From Leptotrichia massiliensis (lineage in GTDB: Bacteria; Fusobacteriota; Fusobacteriia; Fusobacteriales; Leptotrichiaceae): 64,000 nt of DNA. Below the pieces are notes generated by a model. The model searched no databases, was not told the origin of the DNA, and was given only the letters and a program-made list of their open reading frames with translations. A program made the translations under genes and the position numbers. Location: the NCBI RefSeq assembly GCF_900104625.1, contig NZ_FNVZ01000004.1:496001-560000 (forward strand), given 5' to 3'. Positions within the stretch are counted from its first letter, which is position 1; each line of letters opens with the position of its first letter. Positions 42,183 to 51,620 of the stretch are shown piece after piece.

Positions 42183-42911
42183 CTAATCTTTATTACTTTT
42201 TGTAATTTTTCTATTTTTTATAAACAGATAAATAATTTCTATAAGCAACATTACACTCCAAAATATCAAATAGAACGCTCTGTCTTTTTTATACTTTGTT
42301 TCCAATTTCTTGCTTAATTCTGAATTTAAAGAAATATTTTCATCTAAATCTCCTGTTTTATCTAATTGATATTGATATAAGATTTCTTTTTTACTCCCAA
42401 ATTTATCAACAAAGTACTCAGCATCCTGTAATTTTATTTCTTTTAAACCTAATCTTTTTTCTAAAGTTTTCTCATCTAAGTTATATTCAATTTTATTGTC
42501 ATTAATGAAAAAATATGTTTCTGGTTTGACACCATATTTTCCTTCGTAAGAATCTGTTTCTTCTATATAACCAACCCAAGTATTATTAATTTTAGCTAAT
42601 CCATTTAAATACAAAATCAAATCTTCAAGCTTCGTCTTATCAACAAGTTTATAAACTTCATGCTCTGAATCTGAACTCAAAGTTCTTTTTATCAAAAAAT
42701 TTTGTGATACTTCGAGTTCACTGTTACGGTTAACTGTATCATAGGGAAAACGAAGATACCTAACAAATAATAATGATAAAATTGTAAATGCGATAAGAAA
42801 ATTAAACTTTCGTTTTGAAACAAAAAACCAGAAAGTTAATAAAATTAATATTGGAATTATAAAAGGGGATAACAAGACAAAGCCCCAAGTTATATTTGTA
42901 TCTGTAAGCAT
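42183..42911 (-). CDS. Membrane protein of unknown function
   Basis: 242 aa. N-terminal pair of membrane segments (FVLLSPFIIPILILLTFWFF, NFLIAFTILSLLFVRYL), a soluble central domain of about 130 residues (VYKLVDKTKLEDLILYLNGL), and a C-terminal membrane segment (AFYLIFWSVMLLIEIIYLFI). It starts the group of three small membrane protein genes read toward cbiP. No family recognised. Confidence 0.62.
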   Translation of the reverse strand: MLTDTNITWGFVLLSPFIIPILILLTFWFFVSKRKFNFLIAFTILSLLFVRYLRFPYDTVNRNSELEVSQNFLIKRTLSSDSEHEVYKLVDKTKLEDLILYLNGLAKINNTWVGYIEETDSYEGKYGVKPETYFFINDNKIEYNLDEKTLEKRLGLKEIKLQDAEYFVDKFGSKKEILYQYQLDKTGDLDENISLNSELSKKLETKYKKDRAFYLIFWSVMLLIEIIYLFIKNRKITKSNKD

Positions 42912-42946
42912 ATTTACTCCTAAATTTCTATATATTTATGACCCTT

Positions 42947-43336
42947 TTATTTTTCAGAAATACTTTTTAAAAAACTCTCATAAATCTCAAGTTTATCATC
43001 AAGATTTTGTAAATATTTTTGCCACTTTTCAATTTCTATATTTACATATTTTTTATGATTTGTCAAAATTTTCATTCTTTCTTTTATCGTTCCGTTCCCT
43101 TCATATCGTAAATCTGAATATTTCTTAATTTCACTTAATTTCATTCCCATGTCTTTTAATCTTTTTAACATTTTTATCCATTCAATATCAGTTTCATCAT
43201 ATATTCTTCTATTCTTTTTGTCTCTTTTTACACGAAACAGCTCCTTTTTTTCATAAAACCTTATTGTATATGGAGTTAAGCCTGTTTTTTCTGAAAATTC
43301 CTTTATTTGCATTATTTTTTGTTCATTCTTTTTCAT
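42947..43336 (-). CDS. MerR-family transcriptional regulator
   Basis: 129 aa. Winged-helix MerR DNA-binding domain: MQIKEFSEKTGLTPYTIRFY, KKNRRIYDETDIEWIKMLKR, then LKDMGMKLSEIKKYSDLRYE, followed by a coiled-coil dimerisation helix (IEIEKWQKYLQNLDDKLEIY). No cysteine metal-binding site, so an aldehyde/oxidant (NmlR/AdhR-like) type is likely. I chose the ATG at 43,336, after AAGGAG. Divergent from the SDR gene 87 bases away, a common regulator-target arrangement. Confidence 0.88.
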   Translation of the reverse strand: MKKNEQKIMQIKEFSEKTGLTPYTIRFYEKKELFRVKRDKKNRRIYDETDIEWIKMLKRLKDMGMKLSEIKKYSDLRYEGNGTIKERMKILTNHKKYVNIEIEKWQKYLQNLDDKLEIYESFLKSISEK

Positions 43337-43423
43337 TTTATTTTCTCCTTTCAAAAAAGTTATTGACTTATACTATACTCTAACTGCTATCCTTTATTTA
43401 TCAAATTTATGGAGGTAATAACT

Positions 43424-44203
43424 ATGAAAACCAAATATACTGTTATAACAGGAGCAAGTTCGGGAATAGGAAAGGCTGTGGCTCTAAAATTCGCAGAAAG
43501 AAATAAAAATCTTATTCTGATTGCACGAAGAAAGAATTTACTAGAGGATCTAAAAAGCGAAATTTTGAAGAAAAATCCTAATTTGGACGTTCTTGTAATA
43601 GATTTTGACTTAACCGATGTCGATAAAATTTCTGAACTATATTCAAAATTAAAAAATTATCACATTGAAACTTTAATAAACAATGCAGGTTTTGGAATGT
43701 ATGGCAATGTAAAAGAGCAGCCTTTAAATAAAATTTCAGATATGCTTCATCTCAATGTAGAGGCATTAACTTTGCTATCTTCTTTATACGTCCAAGATTA
43801 CCACAACGAAAAAGGCTCTCAATTAATCAATATCTCCTCAGCAGGAGGCTACACAATCGTTCCAAACGCAATTGTCTACTGTGCCACAAAATTCTACGTA
43901 AACGCCTTCACAGAAGGACTTGCACTAGAATTAAAGCAAAACAACGCACAATTAAAAGCAAAAGTCCTAGCACCCGCCGCAACCAAAACTAACTTTGGAA
44001 ATGTCGCAACTGGTAAGACTAATTTTGATTATGATAAATCTTATCCAAACTATCATACATCCGAAGAAATGGCAGATTTTCTCATTCAACTTTACGAAAG
44101 CGACAAAACTGTCGGTTACATCAGCCGTGAAACTTTTGAATTTAATTTATCCGATGGATTTTTTCAAAATGCGTTTAATTCTAAAAATAATGTGAAATTT
44201 TAA
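43424..44203 (+). CDS. Short-chain dehydrogenase/reductase
   Basis: 259 aa classical SDR. Nucleotide-binding TGASSGIGKAVALKF near residue 8, NNAGFGMYG near residue 86, catalytic Ser in INISSAGGYTI and Tyr-x3-Lys in VYCATKFYVNAF. I chose ATG at 43,424, preceded by GGAGG (43,411-43,415); the ATG at 43,409 overlaps that site. Probably controlled by the divergent MerR protein. Substrate unknown. Confidence 0.9.
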   Translation: MKTKYTVITGASSGIGKAVALKFAERNKNLILIARRKNLLEDLKSEILKKNPNLDVLVIDFDLTDVDKISELYSKLKNYHIETLINNAGFGMYGNVKEQPLNKISDMLHLNVEALTLLSSLYVQDYHNEKGSQLINISSAGGYTIVPNAIVYCATKFYVNAFTEGLALELKQNNAQLKAKVLAPAATKTNFGNVATGKTNFDYDKSYPNYHTSEEMADFLIQLYESDKTVGYISRETFEFNLSDGFFQNAFNSKNNVKF

Positions 44204-44278
44204 ATATTAGTTTTTATTATTGATTTTCCTAAAAAAATATTATAAAATATACAAAAATTGTTATTTAGGAGTGATTTT

Positions 44279-44692
44279 ATGAAAAAAATTATATTTGCAT
44301 TGTTTTTACTGACTTTTAGTTTAAGTTTTTCTAATTCTGATATCAATATAATATCCAAAGAACTTTGGAGATGTCCTTATTCTGTTGATAAAACCTTTAA
44401 AGGACTTACCTATGTAAAATTTTTAAATGAAGATGGTAAACCTTCTATTTCAATTAGTATATTAGATAATCGTGCAGCACTAAAAACAGGAAAAGTTGCC
44501 CTTGAACTTTCACAATTAGATTATGAAGTAAAAGAAGATGAAAAAACCATCTACTTTACAAATTTAAATGAAAAAACGAATGTCTTTTCTAATTACAAGC
44601 TATCTTATTCATTTGATAAAAAGAACAGAGTTAAAATGGATTTATATCGTATTTCAGATAACAAGAAACTTTGCAGTCTTATAACAAATTAA
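44279..44692 (+). CDS. Small secreted protein of unknown function
   Basis: 137 aa with signal peptide KKIIFALFLLTFSLSFSNSD. The mature part is beta-rich (FKGLTYVKFLNEDGKPSISI, YKLSYSFDKKNRVKMDLYRI) with two cysteines. I chose ATG at 44,279, after TTAGGAGTG; an upstream in-frame ATG at 44,258 lacks a ribosome-binding site and would disrupt the signal peptide. No family recognised. Confidence 0.7.
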   Translation: MKKIIFALFLLTFSLSFSNSDINIISKELWRCPYSVDKTFKGLTYVKFLNEDGKPSISISILDNRAALKTGKVALELSQLDYEVKEDEKTIYFTNLNEKTNVFSNYKLSYSFDKKNRVKMDLYRISDNKKLCSLITN

Positions 44693-44726
44693 ATTATCAA
44701 AAATACAAAAATAATCAATAATTTTT

Positions 44727-44762
44727 AAGCAACGATTTCTTAGTAATTTTCGTTGCTTAATT
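44727..44762. terminator. Hairpin between convergent genes
   Basis: AAGCAACGA (44,727-44,735) pairs with TCGTTGCTT (44,750-44,758). It lies between convergent genes; the T-runs are weak on both strands (AATTATTATATT on +, AAAAATTATT on -). Likely a bidirectional end. Confidence 0.55.
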
Positions 44763-44785
44763 ATTATATTAAAAGCAGTTTGATT

Positions 44786-45913
44786 CTAATTATTCATATT
44801 TTCAAAATCATTCAATTTGTTTTTTAACAATTCTTTTGCAATCAATTGAATTATTATTTTTTCTAATTGTCGTACATTATAAAATTTTTGGATATTATCA
44901 ATTATTGTATTAAAAATTTTACTTTCTTCAATTATTTTCTGTTCTTCTAAATTTAATTTTATTAAATTTTTTTCATACATTTGTTTTGCTATGTTAGCCA
45001 TATCATTATAATTTATTGTTTTAAATTCAATAAAATCATCAAATCGTGAATAAATCGCTTCGCCTAATTTTTTCTTTATGTCTAGTAGATTTCTATAATT
45101 TGAAGTGCATATTATTATACTATTTTTAAGTTTTACTTCATAATTTTTATCAATTAATATCCCTTCATCAAATAATTGATAAAATGCACTATAAAACGTT
45201 GATTCTGCTTTATCAAATTCATCAAATAAAATAACATTACTTTCCCTATTTAACAAATCTCGAGCCAAAGAGGAAATTCCATGTTTTTCTCCAAAAACAT
45301 AGTCAAAAAAAGAATTATTTTGATACATTGAAAATTGTTTTCGAAAGAGTTTTTCCCCTAAAATTTCAGATAAATATTTAGCTGTTTCTGTTTTTCCTAC
45401 TCCTGATGGACCATAAAACATTAAAATTAAAGGTTTAGTTTTAAGTTTTTTTATATTTGAATACAAATTAATTAGTAATTTTTCTTTTACATTATTTTGA
45501 CCAATGATTTTTGTATCAAATTTAGAATTTATTTCTAATATAATTTTTTCATCTATATCTTTAAATTCAAAATATTCTATTTTTATTTCTTTTTTTTTAT
45601 AACTTTTTTTCAACATTTCAAATATTAATTTTGGAGGATTTTGAAAATACATATCCTCTATTTTATATTCCTCAAGTATAGTCACAAAATCATTCAATGC
45701 TTCTTCTTTAATCATTGAGTATTCTTCTGATTTTCCTACCAATACTTCTATTTTTTCTTTTTTTTCTTTATCTTCCTTTATTTCATTTAAATAAATAATA
45801 TTTCTTTTTTTATCACTTTGTCTTATTAATTCCATCAATCCATGAATTTTTTTTGAGTTATTAGGTATAACTTTTTCAAATGCTACTTTTGGACCAAAAT
45901 ATATAGTTATCAT
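44786..45913 (-). CDS. Clp/AAA-type ATPase
   Basis: 375 aa. Residues 1-115 form a poorly conserved N-terminal domain; residues 130-360 are an AAA+ module of the ClpA/ClpB type: IIGQNNVKEKLLINLYSNIK, Walker A GPSGVGKT (168-175), Walker B NVILFDEFDK (226-235), sensor 1 IIICTSNYRN, arginine-finger region YSRFDDFIEF, and a small lid domain VRQLEKIIIQLIAKELL. It overlaps the upstream partner gene by four bases (ATGA), so the two form a tight pair. No protease motif. A substrate remodeller, possibly of a defence cassette (inference). Confidence 0.8.
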   Translation of the reverse strand: MITIYFGPKVAFEKVIPNNSKKIHGLMELIRQSDKKRNIIYLNEIKEDKEKKEKIEVLVGKSEEYSMIKEEALNDFVTILEEYKIEDMYFQNPPKLIFEMLKKSYKKKEIKIEYFEFKDIDEKIILEINSKFDTKIIGQNNVKEKLLINLYSNIKKLKTKPLILMFYGPSGVGKTETAKYLSEILGEKLFRKQFSMYQNNSFFDYVFGEKHGISSLARDLLNRESNVILFDEFDKAESTFYSAFYQLFDEGILIDKNYEVKLKNSIIICTSNYRNLLDIKKKLGEAIYSRFDDFIEFKTINYNDMANIAKQMYEKNLIKLNLEEQKIIEESKIFNTIIDNIQKFYNVRQLEKIIIQLIAKELLKNKLNDFENMNN

Positions 45914-46668
45914 AGAAATACCCCCGCTAAAATAACATCATATACTTCTGCAATAAATTCTATATTTTCTTGCTCTTGTTCTATAAAATTATCTATAGAA
46001 ATTTCATTATTCTGTGGAAGGAACTCATTTTGTATATCTAATAAATCTAAATTTATTTTGCCTACTTTAATTGCATGATATGTTAGATTCATTTTTAATA
46101 AATCCGCTAAAGAATAACTATTTTTAAAAGATGAGAGATTAAATCTTAAAACTTTTTTTATTTTATTTCCTTCTAAAATTAATTCATAATATCCTTTAGC
46201 TTTTTCTAAAACCAAATCCATATCTGCGATATTTATTTTTAAATTCTCATCTCCAAATTCTCCATCAGTCATTGCCATATATGGAGTTATTAATTTAAAA
46301 AAGGCTAAAGAATTAGGATAAATACTTAATTTAATATTCTCAAATTTTTTAATATCATTATCATTTTTAGAAATTTTTAAATAATCTGTCAAGACTGTAT
46401 TTGAAACTACTTTATTAATTATTTTTTCACTTTCTCTATTGTACTCATAACCAAATTTTCCTACTTTTAAAGGTAATTTCCATTTAGATATATTACCAAT
46501 TAATTTAAATATTTCCGGTAATTCTGGTTTTATTTCTACTCCTACTTTATGTTGTGAATCCTTTTTATTAGTATGTGTTTCTAAAACTTTACCATCAAAT
46601 TTTACATACACTAAATCTGTAGCTGAATTCTCGTCAAAATAAATAATTTTTTTTAGTTCTTTATTCAT
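45910..46668 (-). CDS. DUF6414-like partner of the Clp/AAA ATPase
   Basis: 252 aa. The opening LKKIIYFDENSATDLVYVKF resembles proteins I associate with DUF6414, but the match is from memory and tentative. The rest is mixed alpha/beta with SIYPNSLAFFKLITPYMAMT and YYELILEGNKIKKVLRFNLS. No catalytic motif or membrane segment seen. Coupled by a 4-base overlap to the AAA ATPase gene downstream. Confidence 0.55.
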   Translation of the reverse strand: MNKELKKIIYFDENSATDLVYVKFDGKVLETHTNKKDSQHKVGVEIKPELPEIFKLIGNISKWKLPLKVGKFGYEYNRESEKIINKVVSNTVLTDYLKISKNDNDIKKFENIKLSIYPNSLAFFKLITPYMAMTDGEFGDENLKINIADMDLVLEKAKGYYELILEGNKIKKVLRFNLSSFKNSYSLADLLKMNLTYHAIKVGKINLDLLDIQNEFLPQNNEISIDNFIEQEQENIEFIAEVYDVILAGVFL

Positions 46669-46686
46669 ATTTTATACCTCTTTCCA

Positions 46687-48023
46687 TTATTTTTTTGCCC
46701 TCACATACTCATTCCCATAAAACGCAATTCCCAATTGCCCCACCATCACAATCCAAATCAGCGGCTCGCAAATCATTACTCCAAAATAGCCTAATTTCGG
46801 AACGATAAAAATTACGAAGATTATTTTTCCAAAAAATTCTATTACGCTGGAAACAAGAGGAATCAATTTCTCTCCAAGAGCCTGTAAAGCGTATCGCAAG
46901 TTAAAGAGGATTCCTAGTATTGTGAAAAATGGGGAGGCGATTTTTAGGTAGGTTGAGCCGTTGTGGAGGACGATTTCAGATTCAGAGCCTGACACCAGGT
47001 GAATCATGTTTTTGGAAAATAAATATACAAAAATTGTGATTCCGATTGCAAAAACTATATCCATCATATTAGCGTAAAATACGCCCTTTCGGATTCTATC
47101 TACTTTGTTTGCACCTTTATTTTGGGAAACGAAAGTTGCAAGTGCGAGCGCTATTGTAGTTAGGGGAATGTTGCAAAATCCCATAAGTTTTCTTGCCGAA
47201 GTATGCCCAGCGATAATCAAATATCCAAACCCATTTATCGCATACTGTAAAATCAGCGTTCCCATAAGTACAATCGTAATCATAAATCCCATAGAAAGTC
47301 CCTGTCCAAGCAGTTCCTTGTACAATTTTTTATCAAATCTGAAATGTTTTTTTCTAGGTATTAAAATCGGCTCTTTTACGTAAATGTAGATAATACTTAA
47401 GATAACTGAAATTGCCTGTGCAATAACTGTTGCAATCGCAACTCCGCCAATTCCCATTTTAAGGGAAGTTATAAAATAAATGTCAAGAAAAATATTTAAA
47501 ATTGAGGCAATTACCAAAAATACAAGCGACATAAAGCTGTTTCCGATTGCACGTAAAAGTCCTGACGACAGGTTGTAGGAAAAAGTTACGCCAATAAACA
47601 TTGTTATTATGTTTATATATTCAAATGCTTCTTTTATAATATTTTCAGGCGTATGCAAGATTTTTAGCAGCGGCATAAGAATAAATCGTGATAAAATCAT
47701 TACTCCCACAGTAATCCAAATTCCAATAACAATCGAGCCAGCCACCGATTTCTTTAAAAGATTATTGTTATTTGCCCCATAATTTCTAGCTATAACTATA
47801 CTAAGCCCATTTCCAATTCCTAACGCAAATCCAAAAATCAGCTCAAAAATAGCCGCCGAAGCCCCAATAGCCTATCTCCCAAAGTATGCCCCACAATAGC
47901 AATATCCGCCATATTGTAAAGCTGCTGAAAAATATTCGACACAAGTATCGGTATCGAAAAAATCAGAAGCGACTTGAAAATATTATAATTTATCAAGTCA
48001 ACAGAAAAATCAAATTTTTTCAT
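46687..48023 (-). pseudogene. MATE-family efflux transporter broken by a frameshift
   Basis: Two frames together give one MATE multidrug/Na+ antiporter of about 445 aa. The N-terminal part (from ATG at 48,023) reads NIFKSLLIFSIPILVSNIFQ, QQLYNMADIAIVGHTLGD; after GHTLGD the frame is lost. Shifting one base restores AIGASAAIFELIFGFALGIG, NGLSIVIARNYGANNNNLLK and continues to the stop at 46,687. One missing base near 47,872 explains it. Either a real inactivating mutation or a base-call error; the rest of the sequence is intact and looks under selection. Confidence 0.85.
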
Positions 48024-48107
48024 TTTTTGTCCTTTCTTTTTGTTTTTCAAATCGTAAATTTTTTATTCTTATTTTAAAAATAGTTTTTTGGAAAAAATAT
48101 AATTTTT

Positions 48108-49346
48108 CTATTTTTCCAAAAATTCTTTCATATCCGAAAAAATTGGTATTTCCAGTTCAACTTCCTTTTTGCTTGCAGGATGTGTAAATTTTACCTTATA
48201 AGCGTGCAAAAATTGTCTATTTATTCCAAGTTCTTTATTTAAGCCATTTCCGTAAAGTTCGTCTCCTACGATTGTGTGTCCGATGGATTTTAGATGAACT
48301 CGAATTTGATGAGTCCGCCCAGTAAACAGTTCACATTCTACTAATGTTGCATTTTTTTGAGGATAAGTTTTCAAGACTTTTACAGCCGTTTTTGCGTATT
48401 GCCCCCGCTCATCAATTATCCTTTCCAAATTATCTCCATCCCGAAAAATCCGTCTTTCAATAACTATTTTATTTATTCCATTTTTTTCCAAAATTTCATT
48501 ATTAAAATCATTTTTATTTTTCAAATTTAAATTATCTTTTGCATTTTTGCTGTTAAAATCTATATTTTCATTTATTGTAAAATTTATATTTTCAAAATTA
48601 CTTTTATTTTTCAGATTTAAATTATTATTTTCTTTTTTATTGTTAAAATCTGTATTTTCTTCAATTTTATTATCTTTATTTTCAAAAGTTAAATTGTTCT
48701 CTATTTTTTCCATTTCATCGTATTTTTTCATTTCTCCAAAATTAACTTTTTCAATTTCAGGTTTCAAATTTTCCTTTTCCAAATCCTGAATCTTATGTTT
48801 TTCCACATCTTTTGCAAGTTCTTGATTGATTCTAGCAATTTCCTTATCATCAATAATTCCATTCACAATCGCCAGATATTTTTTCTCAAAAATCGAAAAA
48901 TTTTGTAAAAATGCCTGTGCAAAACTGTTTTTGGCAATAATAATCAGCCCAGATGTATTCATATCGAGCCTGTTGTAAAATCGTGGCACTCGAACTTCAC
49001 CATATTTTTCCAAAAAATGATTTACAATTCCGTTCGCAAGTGTAAAATCAGCTTTTTTCTGTGTCGGATGTGTCAGCAAAAATGGCTCTTTATTCACAAC
49101 CAAAATATCTTCATCTTCAAAAATAATATCAAGTGGCAGTTTAATCGGCTTAATGTCCGTCCCCTTTTTCTTCTCTACAACTCTCAAATTACCATGTGAC
49201 GGCAATTTCTTAGTCAGTCTTACCTGCTTTCCATTCAAAAAAACTTCCACATTTCTCAAACTTCTCCCCGAATAATTCTGCACTTCCCGTAAATACTGCG
49301 AGATTTTCATCCTCTGATGTTCCTTTTCGATTCTAAATTTTTTCAT
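48108..49346 (-). CDS. RluA-family pseudouridine synthase with a large low-complexity insert
   Basis: 412 aa. N-terminal S4-like RNA-binding domain (MKISQYLREVQNYSGRSLRN), then the RluA catalytic domain: DEDILVVNKEPFLLTHPTQ, catalytic Asp128 in RLDMNTSGLIIIAK, and after the insert TLVECELFTGRTHQIRVHLK and GHTIVGDELYGNG. Residues about 180-290 are an Asn/Lys/Glu-rich insert (nucleotides 48,477-48,810) with an internal repeat (NLNLKNKSNFENINF and NLNLKNKNDFNNE). The usual enzyme of this class is about 300 aa. Role: rRNA or tRNA uridine modification; target not determinable. Confidence 0.88.
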   Translation of the reverse strand: MKKFRIEKEHQRMKISQYLREVQNYSGRSLRNVEVFLNGKQVRLTKKLPSHGNLRVVEKKKGTDIKPIKLPLDIIFEDEDILVVNKEPFLLTHPTQKKADFTLANGIVNHFLEKYGEVRVPRFYNRLDMNTSGLIIIAKNSFAQAFLQNFSIFEKKYLAIVNGIIDDKEIARINQELAKDVEKHKIQDLEKENLKPEIEKVNFGEMKKYDEMEKIENNLTFENKDNKIEENTDFNNKKENNNLNLKNKSNFENINFTINENIDFNSKNAKDNLNLKNKNDFNNEILEKNGINKIVIERRIFRDGDNLERIIDERGQYAKTAVKVLKTYPQKNATLVECELFTGRTHQIRVHLKSIGHTIVGDELYGNGLNKELGINRQFLHAYKVKFTHPASKKEVELEIPIFSDMKEFLEK

Positions 49347-49642
49347 TATCTATACACATCCTTTTTTATTTTTTATTATTATTTGATAATCTGTTTTTTT
49401 AATAAACTTTTAGTTTTAAAAATAAGTTGCTAAACAAATCTATTATTATACCATCTTCCCATTTAAATAATAAAGATTAGAAAATTAACGGAATTAAAGA
49501 TTTTTTACAAGATTTTACTGTTTACAATCTACGGTGCTTATAAAATATCTTTTAATTAAATTTAATCATTAAATATCCATATAAGGGATTTTATTTAGAG
49601 TTATGAAAAACTGCTTATTGTTAATAAATGTTTTTTTATAAA

Positions 49643-49980
49643 GCAAGGGAAATCAATCGCCATTTCCCTTCATTTCGCAATAATAGTTATTCTAACATAT
49701 TTAAATAATGATATATTAAAGAGAATGGCGAAAGTGCTACGCACTAACCCTGACTCGTCTAAGCATTTTTTTGAAATATTCCCAAATTTTATTTAGGAAA
49801 GTGGTCTGAACTTTATTATTTGGATAAACTTGAAGTACTATGAAAACGAAACTTGCTAACGCTCACTTTCGCGAATAAAGATTAGAACAACTCTATAAAA
49901 TATATTTGATATAAAGGTTCTGGCGAAAGAAACACATAAATGTGTTTGTTGTTTTCATTCCAAAAAAATTACGACATTCC
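49643..49980 (-). ncRNA. Structured intergenic element, copy 3 (longest)
   Basis: On the - strand: ACGACATT end as GGAATGTCGTAATTTTTTTG, loop GTGAGCGTTAGCAAG (49,852-49,866), linker TTAGACGAGTCAGGG (49,748-49,762), and hairpin B GAAGGGAAAT - GGCGATTG - ATTTCCCTTGC (49,643-49,670). Compared with copy 2 it carries extra insertions in the loop and linker. It lies in the 1.1-kb gap 49,347-50,465 with copy 4; between them and the flanking genes I see only AT-rich sequence. Confidence 0.5.
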
Positions 49981-50011
49981 ATACTAAATTATAAAGATTA
50001 TTATACTTAAT

Positions 50012-50472
50012 TACTAAACCCCATTTAAAGAACGAAATTATTACAAACTTTTCTAATAAAGGGTATAAATCTAATATTTTTAAATAATTAAATTTTTCGA
50101 TCAAATTCTAGTATAAATAACTCGTCGGAGCATTTTTCTGTGCTGGCAAAACTGTCTGAGCATAGCGAGTTTTTTGTCAGTACAGAAAAATGTCGTAGAC
50201 TAGCCATAGGTTGTAGGATTTGCGGCAATGAGCAATCCTACGAGAATAAAAAGAAAAACCATAATAATATGAAAAAATATTTATTAATTATAATATTTTA
50301 AAAATAATAAAAAATAATTTAATTGAATGATTATGAATTAGCTATTAAACAACCCTATTATAAAAATCTTTAAGATGGATACTTAAAAATTAGATTTAAT
50401 TTTTTTAACAATACTACCAAACTAATTATTATAAAATTTTATTACTATTTTTAAATGAGGGGGGGTTAGTAT
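50012..50472. mobile_element. 461-bp element with terminal inverted repeats, carrying structured core copy 4
   Basis: Left end TACTAAACCCCATTTAAA (50,012-50,029); right end TTTTTAAATGAGGGGGGGTTAG, here 50,448-50,472 ending in AGTAT, is an imperfect inverted repeat of it. The first 250 bp are closely similar to the element at 57,851. The right end overlaps the stop codon of the thiamine pyrophosphokinase gene (50,466-50,468). No open reading frame of note; non-autonomous element likely. Confidence 0.5.
50125..50241 (+). ncRNA. Structured intergenic element, copy 4
   Basis: Hairpin A pairs CATTTTTCTGTGCTGGCAAA (from 50,131) with the arm ending in TCAGTACAGAAAAATG (50,168-50,192) around the loop GTCTGAGCATAGCG. 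Linker TCGTAGACTAGCCATAGG (50,193-50,210). Hairpin B GTAGGAT...TGC - GGCAATGA - GCA ATCCTAC (50,213-50,241) with one bulged T. About 94% identical to copy 5 but stem sequences are unrelated to copies 1-3. Confidence 0.6.
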
Positions 50473-51131
50473 AAAAGATTTTTATTATTATTTTTCAAAA
50501 TAATTATCAGTTTCCCATTTTCAAATTCTACGCTAGCCTCATTTTCAAGAATAACATTGCTCACAAGTCTGGAACTTTCCCTTTTCACATCAATTTTATC
50601 TGTTTCAAATTTAAAGCCCTTTAAGGTTAATTTTTCAACTTTTTCACTAATTGGAATGATTGAAAATTCATATTCCTTTTTATTTTTTAGGATAAAAGAT
50701 TTTTCTGCATAAAAAATTTCTTCATTTTCCTCCAAAAAAACGAGATTTTTATACTTTTCCATTATGAATAAGTTGCTCAAAGTCATGTCAATCCGTTTCC
50801 CAAGCCCACCAACAACAAATATTTTCTCAACAGAATTCTTATTTTCCGAAATTTTATTAATTTCTTTTAAAATCAACTCAAAATCTGTAAAATCCTTGTC
50901 TTTTGGAAATTTTTTTACTAAAATATTTTTACTTTTATAATATTCCAAAACTTTTTTCTCAATCGAATCCAGATCCCCAACAATAACTTCTGGAATTTTC
51001 CCATATTTAAAAGCAAAATTTGCTCCACCATCCGCACAAAAGCAAACTGCATTTTCCAAGACAAGTTTATCCATAAATTCCTGCGAATATTTATATTCCC
51101 CATTCAAAAAAATTACATATTTTTTCTCCAT
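50466..51131 (-). CDS. thiN: Thiamine pyrophosphokinase
   Basis: Makes thiamine pyrophosphate from thiamine and ATP. FCADGGANFAFKYGKIPEVI near residue 32, VGDLDSIEKKVLEYY, FPKDKDFTDFELILKEI near residue 78 and VVGGLGKRIDMTLSNLFIM near residue 112 are the TPK catalytic signature. 221 aa is normal. ATG follows GGGAG. The extreme 3' end is embedded in a repeat terminus. Confidence 0.91.
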   Translation of the reverse strand: MEKKYVIFLNGEYKYSQEFMDKLVLENAVCFCADGGANFAFKYGKIPEVIVGDLDSIEKKVLEYYKSKNILVKKFPKDKDFTDFELILKEINKISENKNSVEKIFVVGGLGKRIDMTLSNLFIMEKYKNLVFLEENEEIFYAEKSFILKNKKEYEFSIIPISEKVEKLTLKGFKFETDKIDVKRESSRLVSNVILENEASVEFENGKLIIILKNNNKNLLY

Positions 51132-51362
51132 TTTTCTCCCTTCAGATTAAGAAATACAATAATATTTACATTATACTTTGTTATTAGATTATTTACAAGA
51201 TAGTGTTTATAATTGTTATTTTAAAATTATTAATTATAAATTTATTATAAAAATATGAAAAACAAAGATTCGAAATGAATATTGTTGATAAATAGGGGAT
51301 ATTTAAAAAATTTATATTTATATATCTAAATCTAAAAATATTAAAAGACTGTAAAAAAACAG

Positions 51363-51391
51363 TTGCAAAAAAAACAAATAATTATTATAAT
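51363..51391 (+). promoter_or_regulatory. Promoter upstream of cbiK
   Basis: TTGCAA (51,363-51,368) and TATAAT (51,386-51,391), 17 bases apart. It gives a leader of about 220 bases to cbiK. The leader contains a 9-bp hairpin AAACTAATA/TATTAGTTT (about 51,431-51,454) but no cobalamin riboswitch core. The rest of the 51,132-51,620 gap shows nothing else I can support. Confidence 0.65.
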
Positions 51392-51620
51392 GTAGGTATG
51401 AAGATGAAATAGTTTGATTGCCAAACTTAAACTAATACAACTATATTAGTTTTAGGATTTAGTCAATCTTAATGGGGTTCAGAAGAATTGAGAAATTGAA
51501 GCATAAGTAGGTTAGTAGGATTGTTATAATATTGTAGAAAGGAGGTAAAAATTTAGTTTTAGATAAAATGGAAAATTGAAGGTAAAAAATCTATAACTTT
51601 AAGAATGAAAGGAAGTGTCT

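Noticed and set aside
51431-51454. Hairpin AAACTAATA/TATTAGTTT in the cbiK leader considered as a riboswitch
   Set aside because: A single short stem without any cobalamin core or T-run; too little to call a regulatory element.
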